From contig JAHKZS010000071.1 in assembly GCA_020626545.1 (NCBI GenBank), positions 1-14,637 of the forward strand: DNA of 14,637 bases, written 5' to 3'. The notes under the pieces were generated by a model that was not told the DNA's origin, did not search any database, and saw nothing but the letters and a program-made list of their open reading frames with translations. Below are positions 1 to 7,846 of the stretch, piece by piece; the first letter of the stretch is position 1; every line of letters begins with the position of its first letter. The translations under genes and the position numbers were made by a program. The DNA is from a bacterium. Its GTDB lineage: Bacteria > Bacillota > Clostridia > Oscillospirales > Acutalibacteraceae.

Positions 1-4
1 CTAT

Positions 5-32
5 CCCCTTTGTCCTTACCCCTTTGCCCTTC
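5..32. repeat. Two tandem 14-bp pyrimidine-rich units at the window edge
   Basis: Two adjacent 14-base units, CCCCTTTGTCCTTA and CCCCTTTGCCCTTC, differ at two positions. The sequence before them (CTAT) does not show a further copy, but the window starts here, so the repeat may extend to the left. It lies about 60 bases upstream of the glgB promoter. Its function is unknown; it may be simple low-complexity sequence. Confidence 0.45.
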
Positions 33-90
33 TTTTATATAAAATAAATAAAAATTTAAATAAAAAAACTGAATTATTTTATATTTTTAC

Positions 91-119
91 TTGAAATCGG
101 CAATAATATTTGATATTAT
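91..119 (+). promoter_or_regulatory. Sigma-A type promoter for the glg operon
   Basis: A -35 box TTGAAA (91-96) and a -10 box TATTAT (114-119) are separated by exactly 17 bases. A TG at 111-112, one base before the -10, makes it an extended -10 promoter. It lies in very AT-rich DNA 60-90 bases upstream of the glgB start. A second TATAAT at 121-126 is an alternative -10 without an equally good -35. The assignment is by pattern only. Confidence 0.6.
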
Positions 120-166
120 ATATAATGTATATATGTGAAATTTTGTAAATTCGGAAAATATGAAAA

Positions 167-173
167 AAGGAGG
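167..173 (+). promoter_or_regulatory. Ribosome binding site that fixes the glgB start
   Basis: AAGGAGG ends six bases before the ATG at 180. The open frame reaches back to a GTG at 135, but that start would place this Shine-Dalgarno sequence inside the gene and has none of its own, so 180 is the better start. Confidence 0.85.
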
Positions 174-179
174 CGGAAT

Positions 180-2159
180 ATGAACTATAACTTTAACGAC
201 GAGCGTACAGCGCTGGAGCTTTATCACGACGGCGACGCTGTAAGAGCGCAGGAGATTTTAGGCGCTCATTTGGTAAACTGGGACGGTCGCGAGGGTGTAG
301 TTTTCCGCGTTTGGGCGCCGAATGCTCTTACGGTCTCTGTTGTCGGTCCGTTTAACGACTGGAACAATATGAGCAACTATATGTATAAAGTCGGAGACAA
401 GGGAGTTTGGGAACTCTTTATCGAGGGGCTTACGGAGTTTACAAGGTACAAATTCTGTATCGAAACGCCGTGGTTTGAGAAAAAAATCAAATCCGATCCT
501 TTCGCTTTCCATACCGAAACCCGTCCCGATAATACATCTATAGTATATAACCTCGACCGCTACGAATGGAACGACGGTGAATGGATAGAATTCAGGAAGA
601 ATAATCCTCATAAAGAACAGCCGATGAACATCTATGAGATTCACGCGGGTTCGTGGAGAAGATACGAGGACGGAAACTTTTTCAGCTATAAAAAATTAGC
701 CGACGAGCTTATCCCGTACGTAAAGGAAATGGGTTATAACTATATTGAGTTTATGCCGATTACCGAGTATCCGTTCGACGACAGCTGGGGTTATCAGGTT
801 ACGGGCTACTTCGCGCCTACCTCGCGATACGGAGAACCCGACGATTTAAAATACTTTATAGATATGTGTCACCAAAATCACATAGGCGTTATTCTCGACT
901 GGGTACCCGCTCACTTCCCGAAGGACGACCACGGTCTAGCGCGTTTCGACGGAACCTGCTGTTACGAATACGAGGGCGAACGCCGCGGCGAGCATAAGGA
1001 ATGGGGTACTTATATCTTCAACTACGCGAGATACGAGGTAATAAGCTTCCTGGTATCGAGCGCGATGTTCTGGATCGAGCAGTATCACTTCGACGGCATC
1101 CGCGTTGACGCGGTAGCTTCTATGCTCTATCTCGACTACAACCGAAATAAAGGCGAATGGGATCCGAACGAGTTCGGAGGTAAGGAAAATATAGAAGCGG
1201 TAGAGTTTATTAAACGAATGAACACCGCGGTTCATATGTACTACCCCGAGGCGATGATGATTGCCGAGGAAAGCACATCCTGGCCGAATGTTTCAAAACC
1301 GGTCGACAAGGACGGTTTGGGATTCGACTACAAATGGAATATGGGCTGGATGAACGATATGCTCCACTATATGTCGCTCGACCCGCTTTGGAGACCGTTT
1401 AACCACGACAGTCTTACGTTCAGCTTTTTCTACGCTTTTTCCGAAAACTTTATCCTACCCGTTTCGCACGACGAAGTTGTTTACGGAAAGCACTCTTTAA
1501 TTGATAAAATGCCGGGCGACCCGCCGCAGAAATACGCTTCGGTAAGAACATTTATAGCGTATATGATGGCGCATCCCGGGAAGAAACTTCTCTTTATGGG
1601 AAGCGATATAGGACAGGAAAAGGAATGGGATTCCAACTCCGAGCTCGACTGGGGTATTCTCGCCGATGAGAATCACCGTATGCTCCACGATTTCTACCGA
1701 GATATAAACCGATTTTATCTAGAAAACAAAGCGCTTTATGAAGTGGATTTCAAGTGGGAAGGCTTTAACTGGATTCACCACGACGACTATACCAAGAGCA
1801 TTATAGCGTTTAGGCGTATTGCTAAAAACGGCGAGGAGCTTATAGTACTGTGCAACTTCCAGCCCGAAACTCACGAGGACTACTATATCGGCGTTCCCAA
1901 GTACGGCGTTTACGAGGAAGCATTTAACTCGGACGACGCGCGTTACGGCGGAAGCGGAGTTACCAACGGAAAGAATATCGAAACAACCGATATTGCTATT
2001 CACGGATGTAACCAGGCGATTAAAATTAAGATACCGCCGCTTTCGGTAAGCTTTATAAGACTTAAAGAGAAGAAAGAACGTCCTAAAAAAGCTAAAACCG
2101 AAAAGAAAAAGGCGGCTAAGAAAACCCCTAAACCGCTAAAGAAACACGAAACAAAATAA
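180..2159 (+). CDS. glgB: 1,4-alpha-glucan branching enzyme with a lysine-rich C-terminal tail
   Basis: Transfers segments of alpha-1,4-glucan chains into alpha-1,6 branches during glycogen synthesis in the cytoplasm. The 659-residue protein has a CBM48 domain near residues 39-100 (VVFRVWAPNA..GPFNDW), then a GH13 barrel and a C-terminal beta domain. GH13 signatures are visible: DWVPAHF (240-246), GIRVDAV with nucleophile Asp310, AEEST with acid/base Glu363, and PVSHDEVV with His430-Asp431. It lacks the extra N-terminal domain of the longer E. coli-type enzyme. The enzyme proper ends around SFIRLK; residues 629-659 form an unusual tail with 15 lysines among 31 residues, plus prolines and alanines, that is not part of the catalytic fold. 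It is the first gene of the glg operon, 88 bases before glgC. A start at GTG 135 was rejected in favour of ATG 180, which has a strong ribosome binding site. Function is very secure; the role of the tail is unknown. Confidence 0.97.
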   Translation: MNYNFNDERTALELYHDGDAVRAQEILGAHLVNWDGREGVVFRVWAPNALTVSVVGPFNDWNNMSNYMYKVGDKGVWELFIEGLTEFTRYKFCIETPWFEKKIKSDPFAFHTETRPDNTSIVYNLDRYEWNDGEWIEFRKNNPHKEQPMNIYEIHAGSWRRYEDGNFFSYKKLADELIPYVKEMGYNYIEFMPITEYPFDDSWGYQVTGYFAPTSRYGEPDDLKYFIDMCHQNHIGVILDWVPAHFPKDDHGLARFDGTCCYEYEGERRGEHKEWGTYIFNYARYEVISFLVSSAMFWIEQYHFDGIRVDAVASMLYLDYNRNKGEWDPNEFGGKENIEAVEFIKRMNTAVHMYYPEAMMIAEESTSWPNVSKPVDKDGLGFDYKWNMGWMNDMLHYMSLDPLWRPFNHDSLTFSFFYAFSENFILPVSHDEVVYGKHSLIDKMPGDPPQKYASVRTFIAYMMAHPGKKLLFMGSDIGQEKEWDSNSELDWGILADENHRMLHDFYRDINRFYLENKALYEVDFKWEGFNWIHHDDYTKSIIAFRRIAKNGEELIVLCNFQPETHEDYYIGVPKYGVYEEAFNSDDARYGGSGVTNGKNIETTDIAIHGCNQAIKIKIPPLSVSFIRLKEKKERPKKAKTEKKKAAKKTPKPLKKHETK

Positions 2160-2247
2160 GGTTTACGCTTACAGGTAAAAACCTAAGACCAAAACCTATA
2201 ATCAATAACCTTACAAAATATAAATAATAATACACGGAGGTAAGAAA

Positions 2248-3444
2248 ATGATACCTAAACAAAAGGTAGTAGCTATGGTCCTCGCGGGAGGACAGGGTTC
2301 ACGACTCGGCGTGCTTACAAAAAAGCTCGCAAAGCCCGCTGTACCGTTCGGCGGAAAGTACAGAATTATCGACTTTCCTCTTTCGAACTGTGTAAACTCC
2401 GGAATCGAAGCTGTCGGAATTTTAACCCAGTACCAGCCGTTAGTACTCAACGAGTACATCGGTAACGGTCAGCCCTGGGATTTAGACGGTATGCATTCGG
2501 GAGCTAACTGCTTAAGCCCTTATGAGGCTTTAGGCGGAGCGGACTGGTATTCGGGTACAGCTAACGCGATTTACCAAAACATCAGCTATATCGACAGATA
2601 TAACCCCGATTATGTTCTCGTTCTTTCGGGCGACCATATCTACAAGATGGACTACAACGAAATGCTCGAGTTCCATAAAAAGAACAACGCGGCTTGTACT
2701 ATTGCCGCTATCGACGTTCCCAAGGAAGAAGCTTCCCGTTTCGGTATTCTTAATACCAACAAGGACGGTTCTATTTATGAGTTCGACGAGAAACCCGAGC
2801 ATCCTAAGAGCACTAACGCTTCTATGGGTATTTATATCTTTAACTGGAAAGAGCTTAGAAAATACCTTGTAGACGACGCTAACGATCCCGAGTCCTCTAA
2901 CGACTTCGGAAAGAACGTACTCCCCACTATGCTTGAGGCAGGCGAGAGAATGTTCGCTTATCCGTTCGAGGGATATTGGAAAGACGTAGGAACTATAGAC
3001 AGCCTTTGGGAAGCTAATATGGATTTACTCGATCCCAACGTTTCGCTCGACTTAAACAACGTTTATTCACGCAACCCGATGATGCCTCCGCATTACATAG
3101 CGGACGGAGTTACTACCCAGAACTCGCTTATAGCGGATGGTTGTAACGTAAGCGGCGACTTAGAGTTCTCGATACTCTTCGCGGGCGTAACAGTCGGCAA
3201 AGGCGCTACAATTAACTCCTCGATTATTATGCCCGGAGCTGTAATCGAAGAAGGAGCTAAGGTAGAATTCGCTATCGTAGCGGAGAACGCCGTTATCGGT
3301 AAGAACGCTAAGGTAGGCGCTAGCCCGAGCGAAGTAAAAAACCGCGACGATTGGGGCGTAACGGTTATCGGCGACAATATTAAAATCGGCGATAACGTAA
3401 CTGTTCCTCCTAAGGCTATGATTGATAAGGATATGGAGGGTTAA
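2248..3444 (+). CDS. glgC: Glucose-1-phosphate adenylyltransferase, catalytic subunit
   Basis: Makes ADP-glucose and pyrophosphate from ATP and glucose-1-phosphate, the committed step of bacterial glycogen synthesis. The 398-residue length is normal. The N-terminal nucleotidyltransferase domain carries the glycine-rich loop AGGQGSRL (13-20), [13 protein letters not shown] (35-47), GTANAIYQN (103-111), the catalytic motif [10 protein letters not shown] with Asp129 (127-136), FDEKP (179-183) and YWKDVGT (243-249). Residues from about 283 on form a left-handed beta-helix of hexapeptide repeats that usually mediates oligomerisation and allosteric control. The start has GGAGG seven bases upstream. 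The gene is followed two bases later by glgD, which suggests translational coupling and a mixed GlgC/GlgD enzyme, as known in Firmicutes. Confidence 0.97.
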   Translation: MIPKQKVVAMVLAGGQGSRLGVLTKKLAKPAVPFGGKYRIIDFPLSNCVNSGIEAVGILTQYQPLVLNEYIGNGQPWDLDGMHSGANCLSPYEALGGADWYSGTANAIYQNISYIDRYNPDYVLVLSGDHIYKMDYNEMLEFHKKNNAACTIAAIDVPKEEASRFGILNTNKDGSIYEFDEKPEHPKSTNASMGIYIFNWKELRKYLVDDANDPESSNDFGKNVLPTMLEAGERMFAYPFEGYWKDVGTIDSLWEANMDLLDPNVSLDLNNVYSRNPMMPPHYIADGVTTQNSLIADGCNVSGDLEFSILFAGVTVGKGATINSSIIMPGAVIEEGAKVEFAIVAENAVIGKNAKVGASPSEVKNRDDWGVTVIGDNIKIGDNVTVPPKAMIDKDMEG

Positions 3445-3446
3445 GT

Positions 3447-4553
3447 ATGAAAAGTAATGACGTATTAGGATTAATTTTTTCGAACTCTTGCGAGTCGACT
3501 TTAACCGAGCTTACCGCTCACCGCACCACAGCGTCGGTTCCTATCGGCGGTAAGTACAGAATGATAGATTTCGTGCTTTCCAACTTAGCTAACTCCAACG
3601 TTAACAACGTAGGTATCGTAGCTAAAAGCGGATTTATGTCGCTTATGGACCATATCGGTTCAGGTTCCGCGTGGGATTTATCCAAGAAAAGAAGCGGAAT
3701 TACAATTCTTCCGCCGTACGCGGGAGTAAGCTTCTCCAATAAGGTTGAAACCCTCTATCAGCTCCGCGGATATTTCGAGGACGCCGACGAGGATTATGTA
3801 CTTATTTCCGAGAGCAACATTATTAATAACGTAGATTTTACCGAGCTTTTCTATCTTCATTCGGTAAATAAGGCGGATATAACCCTCGTTTACAAGAATA
3901 TGATGGTTCCGGAGAAGTACACTCCGATGACTATTTCTCACGATAATATCGGTAGGGTTGAGAAGGTTCTTATTCAGCCGAATGTAAAGGGTAAATGCAA
4001 CCTTTACCTCGGAACATTAATTATGAAAATCGAGCTGTTCTTAGAGCTTATCAACAAAGCTATAAGCGAAAACGAGCTTGACTTCAACCGCCTTATTCAG
4101 AAGTGGGTTGACGAGTATACTGTATTCGCTTACGAATGTCCCGGTACTTGCGCTGTAATCAGCTCGATGAACGAGTATTACAGATTCAATATGGAGCTTA
4201 TGAACGGCGAACTAAGAAAAGAGCTCTTTAAGGCCGACAGACCGATTCTTACCAAGGTAAGAGACGACGCTCCGTGTAAATACGGACTTACGAGTTCGGT
4301 TAAAAACTCGCTCGTATCTCAAGGCTGTTTTATCGACGGCGAGGTTGAAAACTGCGTAATCTCCAAGGGCGTTCATATCTCTAAGGGCGCTAAGGTAAGC
4401 AACTGTATTATTATGCAGGATACCGAAATCGGAGAGGGTTGTAACTTAAACTACCTTATTATCGACAAAGATGTAAAAATCGCGCCGAACAAATCTATGG
4501 CAGGCGCTGATTCATATCCGATTCATATCGAAAAGAAATCGGTTATTAAATAG
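3447..4553 (+). CDS. glgD: GlgD, non-catalytic partner of glucose-1-phosphate adenylyltransferase
   Basis: A 368-residue GlgC homologue expected to form hetero-oligomers with GlgC and modulate its activity. The fold is recognisable from GGKYRMIDFVLSN (34-46) and a C-terminal hexapeptide beta-helix (about 280-360, e.g. SKGAKVSNCII). The catalytic features are gone: the glycine-rich loop reads [20 protein letters not shown] is replaced by SESNIINNVDF (121-131) with the catalytic Asp lost, and there is no FDEKP. This pattern is typical of the Firmicutes GlgD subfamily, in which GlgD alone is reported as inactive or nearly so. The ribosome binding site GGAGGG (3435-3440) lies inside the end of glgC and only two bases separate the genes, so the two are likely made in fixed ratio. 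Function as a regulatory subunit is from family knowledge. Confidence 0.95.
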   Translation: MKSNDVLGLIFSNSCESTLTELTAHRTTASVPIGGKYRMIDFVLSNLANSNVNNVGIVAKSGFMSLMDHIGSGSAWDLSKKRSGITILPPYAGVSFSNKVETLYQLRGYFEDADEDYVLISESNIINNVDFTELFYLHSVNKADITLVYKNMMVPEKYTPMTISHDNIGRVEKVLIQPNVKGKCNLYLGTLIMKIELFLELINKAISENELDFNRLIQKWVDEYTVFAYECPGTCAVISSMNEYYRFNMELMNGELRKELFKADRPILTKVRDDAPCKYGLTSSVKNSLVSQGCFIDGEVENCVISKGVHISKGAKVSNCIIMQDTEIGEGCNLNYLIIDKDVKIAPNKSMAGADSYPIHIEKKSVIK

Positions 4554-4564
4554 GAGGAAACGAT

Positions 4565-5992
4565 ATGAGAATACTTTATTGTACATCCGAGGCTAATCCT
4601 TTCGCGGGATCGGGCGGACTTGCGGACGTAGCGGGTTCACTTCCCCACGCGTTATGCCGTAAAGGTCAGGACTGCCGAATTGTTATGCCGCTTTACGGAA
4701 CAATTCCCCAGGACCTTAAAAACCAAATGAACTTCATCGCGAACTTTACAGTTCCTGTTGCGTGGAGACATCAGTACTGCGGTCTTTTCTGGGCTAGATG
4801 GGACGACTGCACATACTACTTTCTCGATAACGAATACTATTTCAAGAGAGGTACTCTTTACGGTTCTTACGACGACGCCGAGAGATTCGCGTTCTTCTCG
4901 AGAGCTATCCTCGAAATGCTTCCGTATATCGACTTCCATCCCGATATTATCCATACAAATGACTGGCAGACCGCGTTAGTTCCTACCTACTATTATCTTT
5001 TCTACTCGAAGAATCCGTGGTACGCTAACATAAAGAACATCTTTACTATCCACAACATTCAGTATCAGGGAATGTATGGCTGGGAAGTTAACACAGAATG
5101 TGTAGGTATTCCCGCTGAGGACACTAAGATTCTCGAAATGGACGGCAAGCTCAATATGGTTAAGGGCGCTATCGAAACAGCGGTACGAGTTACTACCGTA
5201 TCTCCGTCCTACGCTCTTGAAATCCGCGATCCGTGGTACAGCTTCGGACTTTATAACGAGCTTAATTTACGCCATTATAAACTCTGCGGCGTTAAGAACG
5301 GTATCGACCTCGAAAGCTATAACCCCGAGACCGACTATCAGCTCTACTGCAACTACTCCAAGGACGATATGAGCGGTAAGGGCGTATGTAAGCAGAAGCT
5401 CCAGGAGCGCCTGTGCTTAGAGCAGAGATGGGACATTCCTATCGTGGCTATGGTAACAAGACTTGTTGAGCATAAGGGCTTAGACCTCGTTAGAATGGGA
5501 CTCGAGGAGCTTATGAACACAGAAAATATGCAGTTTGTAATTCTCGGCTCAGGCGACGAGGAGTATGAGCAGTTCTTCCGCGATATGCAGTGGAAATACC
5601 CGGGCAGACTTTGCTTCTGTCAGGGCTTCGTTCCCGAGCTCGCGCGAAAGATTTACTCAGGCGCCGACATCTTCCTTATGCCTTCTAAGATGGAGCCTTG
5701 CGGACTTTCACAGATGATCGCTCTGCGTTACGGCACAATCCCCGTAGTTCGTGAAACAGGCGGACTTAAAGACTCTGTATTCGACAGTGCGGACGGTTAC
5801 GGTAACGGCTTCACATTCGCTAACTACTACACCGCTGATTTACAGGGCGCGGTTAGGAGAGCGCTTTGGGGTATTCAGGATAATGAAGGCTGGCACAAGC
5901 TTATGTGGCGCGCTATGATGAGCGACAACTCTTGGGAGCGTTCTGCTCAAGATTATCTTAATATTTATAACGATACACTTAATTGGGCTTAG
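4565..5992 (+). CDS. glgA: Glycogen synthase (ADP-glucose type, GT5)
   Basis: Adds glucose from ADP-glucose to growing alpha-1,4-glucan chains. The 475-residue length fits bacterial GlgA. The GT-B fold is shown by the N-terminal GGLADVAGSLP (17-27), HTNDWQTAL (130-138), TIHNIQYQG (161-169), NGIDLESYNP (245-254), TRLVEHKGLDLV with Arg299 and Lys304 (298-309), and the C-terminal PSKMEPCGLSQM with Glu377, followed by RETGGLKDSV. The lysine of the classical KxGG ADP-glucose motif (Lys15 in E. coli) is Gly15 here (AGSGG). The start is 11 bases after the glgD stop and preceded by TAGGAGGAAA, where the glgD stop overlaps the ribosome binding site. It is the last gene of the glg operon; a hairpin terminator follows. 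Function secure, nucleotide-sugar preference not provable from sequence. Confidence 0.96.
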   Translation: MRILYCTSEANPFAGSGGLADVAGSLPHALCRKGQDCRIVMPLYGTIPQDLKNQMNFIANFTVPVAWRHQYCGLFWARWDDCTYYFLDNEYYFKRGTLYGSYDDAERFAFFSRAILEMLPYIDFHPDIIHTNDWQTALVPTYYYLFYSKNPWYANIKNIFTIHNIQYQGMYGWEVNTECVGIPAEDTKILEMDGKLNMVKGAIETAVRVTTVSPSYALEIRDPWYSFGLYNELNLRHYKLCGVKNGIDLESYNPETDYQLYCNYSKDDMSGKGVCKQKLQERLCLEQRWDIPIVAMVTRLVEHKGLDLVRMGLEELMNTENMQFVILGSGDEEYEQFFRDMQWKYPGRLCFCQGFVPELARKIYSGADIFLMPSKMEPCGLSQMIALRYGTIPVVRETGGLKDSVFDSADGYGNGFTFANYYTADLQGAVRRALWGIQDNEGWHKLMWRAMMSDNSWERSAQDYLNIYNDTLNWA

Positions 5993-6035
5993 TCGGGAAT
6001 CCCGGCAACCGTGAAGTGTTAGGTTTAGTCGGGAA
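5989..6035 (+). repeat. Direct repeat TTAGTCGGGAA spanning the glgA stop
   Basis: The 11-mer TTAGTCGGGAA occurs at 5989-5999 (including the glgA stop codon) and again at 6025-6035, where it forms the left arm of the terminator. Both copies can in principle pair with CTTCCCGA at 6056-6063, and the first copy can also fold on itself with CCCG at 6001-6004. This creates mutually exclusive RNA pairings. Whether they matter is unknown. Confidence 0.6.
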
Positions 6036-6069
6036 GACAGCATTATAAAAACTGCCTTCCCGATTTTTT
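6029..6069 (+). terminator. Rho-independent terminator after glgA
   Basis: TCGGGAAGACAG (6029-6040) pairs with CTGCCTTCCCGA (6052-6063) with one A/C mismatch, around an 11-base AT-rich loop, and is followed by six T (6064-6069). It ends only 21 bases before the ATG of the next gene, so it also sits in that gene's leader if transcription reads through. Confidence 0.85.
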
Positions 6070-6090
6070 ATTTATAAGGAGGGAAAGAAA

Positions 6091-7155
6091 ATGACTAAAA
6101 CAAAATCCAAAAAACTCTTATACGTGTTAAGCTTTTTATTAAGCGCTTTAATACTGGTTAGTATTGCGGTACCGATTGAAGCGAACGCTTATAACGCGTC
6201 TTCGACGGTATTAAGCGATACCGATTATCTTTACAATTACGAAGGTGTGTCTTATAAGTTCACTATCGGAAGTTATTCGTATATGAACCTTTATTTTTCT
6301 TCGAATACAGAAGGACACTATTACGTTAAGATTGTAAACTCTAGCGGGGACATTGAATATTCCTATTCAGATTATAGCTATTCGGATAAGTATTTTTATC
6401 TTTCAAAGGGTACATATACTCTCTATATTTACGAAGATGACAATGATGAATTGTACTATGATGTTTCCCTTTACAGAGAGTATAATAAAACAATAAAAAC
6501 AACTAAGGCGTCAATAAGCCGTAAAAAACTAACACTGAACCGTTACGGAGGTTATTACCTTTACGGTTCGTACTCGCCGAGCAACTCTACCCAGAGCGGA
6601 AGTTGGAAAAGCTCAAACACAAAGGTAGCTACGGTTTCCTCATCTGGATATGTATACGCTAAAAATTTCGGAAAAGCGACTATCACCTATAAACATGGAA
6701 GCAAAAAGGCTAAGTGTAAGGTAACTGTAAACAAAAGCTATCTTGAAATCGGCAAAGGTAAATCCAAGTCACTCAGAAAATGGATGAAGCGGGTTAAGGG
6801 TTACAAAAAAGCTAAATGGTCGTCGTCTAACTGGCCGAAAGTTTCTGTCTCAAGTAAAGGAACAATATATACTAAAAAGGGCGGTCAGGCAACTATTACT
6901 GCTAAAATCAAGGGAACTAAATATAAGGTTAAGATTTACTCCTATGATAAAGCTACACTCAAGAAGAAAACCAAGAAAGCTTTAAAAGACGTTCTTTATG
7001 TTCCGAGCTCGCTTAAAATACAAACTATCAAATTTACCGACTTCAGACACTGCAAAATTTACTACTCCGCTAAAAACCTCTACGGAGTAAGAAGCTACGG
7101 AATATGGATGGGATATTATAGTTACGGAAATTTCTACGACTATAAGTATGCTTAA
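6091..7155 (+). CDS. Secreted tyrosine-rich protein with two Ig-like (Big_2-type) domains
   Basis: A 354-residue exported protein of unknown role, probably acting at the cell surface or outside the cell. Residues 1-33 are a clear signal peptide: basic start MTKTKSKK, hydrophobic core, and cleavage expected after ANA (31-33). Residues about 45-130 form a tyrosine- and serine-rich beta region resembling a PPC-like sandwich. Two bacterial Ig-like domains follow: about 139-213 (WKSSNTKVATVSSSG..GKATIT) and about 216-283 (AKWSSSNWPKVSVSSKG..GGQATIT). The C-terminal part (about 286-354), with PSSLKIQTIKF and IYYSAKNLYG, resembles a small domain I recall from other clostridial secreted proteins. There is no LPxTG motif, transmembrane anchor or lipobox. 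The ribosome binding site AAGGAGGG precedes the start, but no promoter fits between it and the upstream terminator. Domain calls are from memory of family patterns. Confidence 0.85.
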   Translation: MTKTKSKKLLYVLSFLLSALILVSIAVPIEANAYNASSTVLSDTDYLYNYEGVSYKFTIGSYSYMNLYFSSNTEGHYYVKIVNSSGDIEYSYSDYSYSDKYFYLSKGTYTLYIYEDDNDELYYDVSLYREYNKTIKTTKASISRKKLTLNRYGGYYLYGSYSPSNSTQSGSWKSSNTKVATVSSSGYVYAKNFGKATITYKHGSKKAKCKVTVNKSYLEIGKGKSKSLRKWMKRVKGYKKAKWSSSNWPKVSVSSKGTIYTKKGGQATITAKIKGTKYKVKIYSYDKATLKKKTKKALKDVLYVPSSLKIQTIKFTDFRHCKIYYSAKNLYGVRSYGIWMGYYSYGNFYDYKYA

Positions 7156-7176
7156 AAAATAATCGCGTATAACGAA

Positions 7177-7205
7177 AACGGCTTACTCAAACTGAGTAAG
7201 CCGTT
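7177..7205. terminator. Shared hairpin between convergent genes
   Basis: AACGGCTTACTCA (7177-7189) and TGAGTAAGCCGTT (7193-7205) pair perfectly over 13 bases around a 3-base loop. It lies between the stop of the secreted protein gene and the stop of the minus-strand gene. The T-rich tails are weak on the plus side (TTAATTATT) and moderate on the minus side (GTTTTCGTT), so it probably serves as a bidirectional terminator. Confidence 0.8.
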
Positions 7206-7230
7206 AATTATTGTAATTATCTTAGCTATA

Positions 7231-7800
7231 TTATGCCCAGGGGTCATCTTTAACAGCAGGTCTGATACCTACGAGCACCATCTGCTCTAAAAGATACCAT
7301 ACGCCTGTAGATGGTTTCAATCTTAATCTGAACTGGCGGGGGCTGTCGGCTCCGCCGCTTTTTACGTGAAGCGTAGCAAAGTTCTCGTTCTGGAAAGAAT
7401 AAGGATTAGAGAAAATCGTTACCGTAAACGGAACATCGGGAGTGTAGTTGTTCTCGGGTTTAGCTCCCTTAAAATACGAAAACGGAACGAGCTTGCTGTC
7501 TCTGAAGCGGTCTTTAATAAAGCTGATTTCGCTCGGGGTAAGAGGCTCGGGACCTTTAAGGAAATTGAGCATTTCCTTACCGATTTCCTCGTCGGCCGCA
7601 AACGCGCAGAGAGCTAAAAGCGACAGCGCCGCTGTCTTATAGGGCGTATCCATAAAAGCCTCGGGCAGAGCCTGGAGCTCCGCTAAGCTTTCGGGTAATT
7701 TAGCGAAAGTGAAAGTAACGCTCTCGTTTCCGCCGTTACCTTTAGACGCGTTGGTTGAGGCATTATTCGCGGTGTTTAAAATATTATCGAAAAGTCCCAT
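7231..7800 (-). CDS. Uncharacterised ~189-aa cytoplasmic protein
   Basis: I cannot assign a function. The 189-residue protein has no signal peptide or membrane segment. Residues 1-28 are an N-terminal segment (MGLFDNILNTANNAST) running into an Asn/Gly/Ser-rich linker; residues about 30-95 look helical (TAALSLLALCAFAADEEIG); residues about 100-189 are mixed, with PFSYFKGAKPENNYTP, TIFSNPYSF and a C-terminus WYLLEQMVLVGIRP..DDPWA. I tentatively recall this type as a clostridial domain of unknown function (perhaps DUF6935), which needs a profile search. The frame extends to 7818, but GGAGG (7806-7810, five bases upstream) fixes the start at 7800. It has its own promoter, divergent from azlC, and appears monocistronic. 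Confidence 0.8.
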   Translation of the reverse strand: MGLFDNILNTANNASTNASKGNGGNESVTFTFAKLPESLAELQALPEAFMDTPYKTAALSLLALCAFAADEEIGKEMLNFLKGPEPLTPSEISFIKDRFRDSKLVPFSYFKGAKPENNYTPDVPFTVTIFSNPYSFQNENFATLHVKSGGADSPRQFRLRLKPSTGVWYLLEQMVLVGIRPAVKDDPWA

Positions 7801-7805
7801 ATTAT

Positions 7806-7810
7806 CCTCC
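7806..7810 (-). promoter_or_regulatory. Ribosome binding site fixing the start at 7800
   Basis: GGAGG on the minus strand ends five bases before the ATG at 7800. An upstream in-frame start at 7818 would put this site inside the coding sequence and has no site of its own. Confidence 0.8.
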
Positions 7811-7846
7811 GGTCGCAAATTTAATTAATTTCTATCTTATAATTTT

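Noticed and set aside
2160..2247. Possible terminator or promoter between glgB and glgC
   Set aside because: A small hairpin (AGGT AAAA ACCT, 2173-2184) has short stems and no T-tract, and TATAAT near 2197 has no matching -35. The gap is best read as an untranslated spacer within the operon.
5993..6063. A known riboswitch upstream of the secreted-protein gene
   Set aside because: GGGAA and GGCAACCGTGAAG fragments recall parts of cobalamin-type motifs, but the conserved core and spacing of that or other classes I know are not present.
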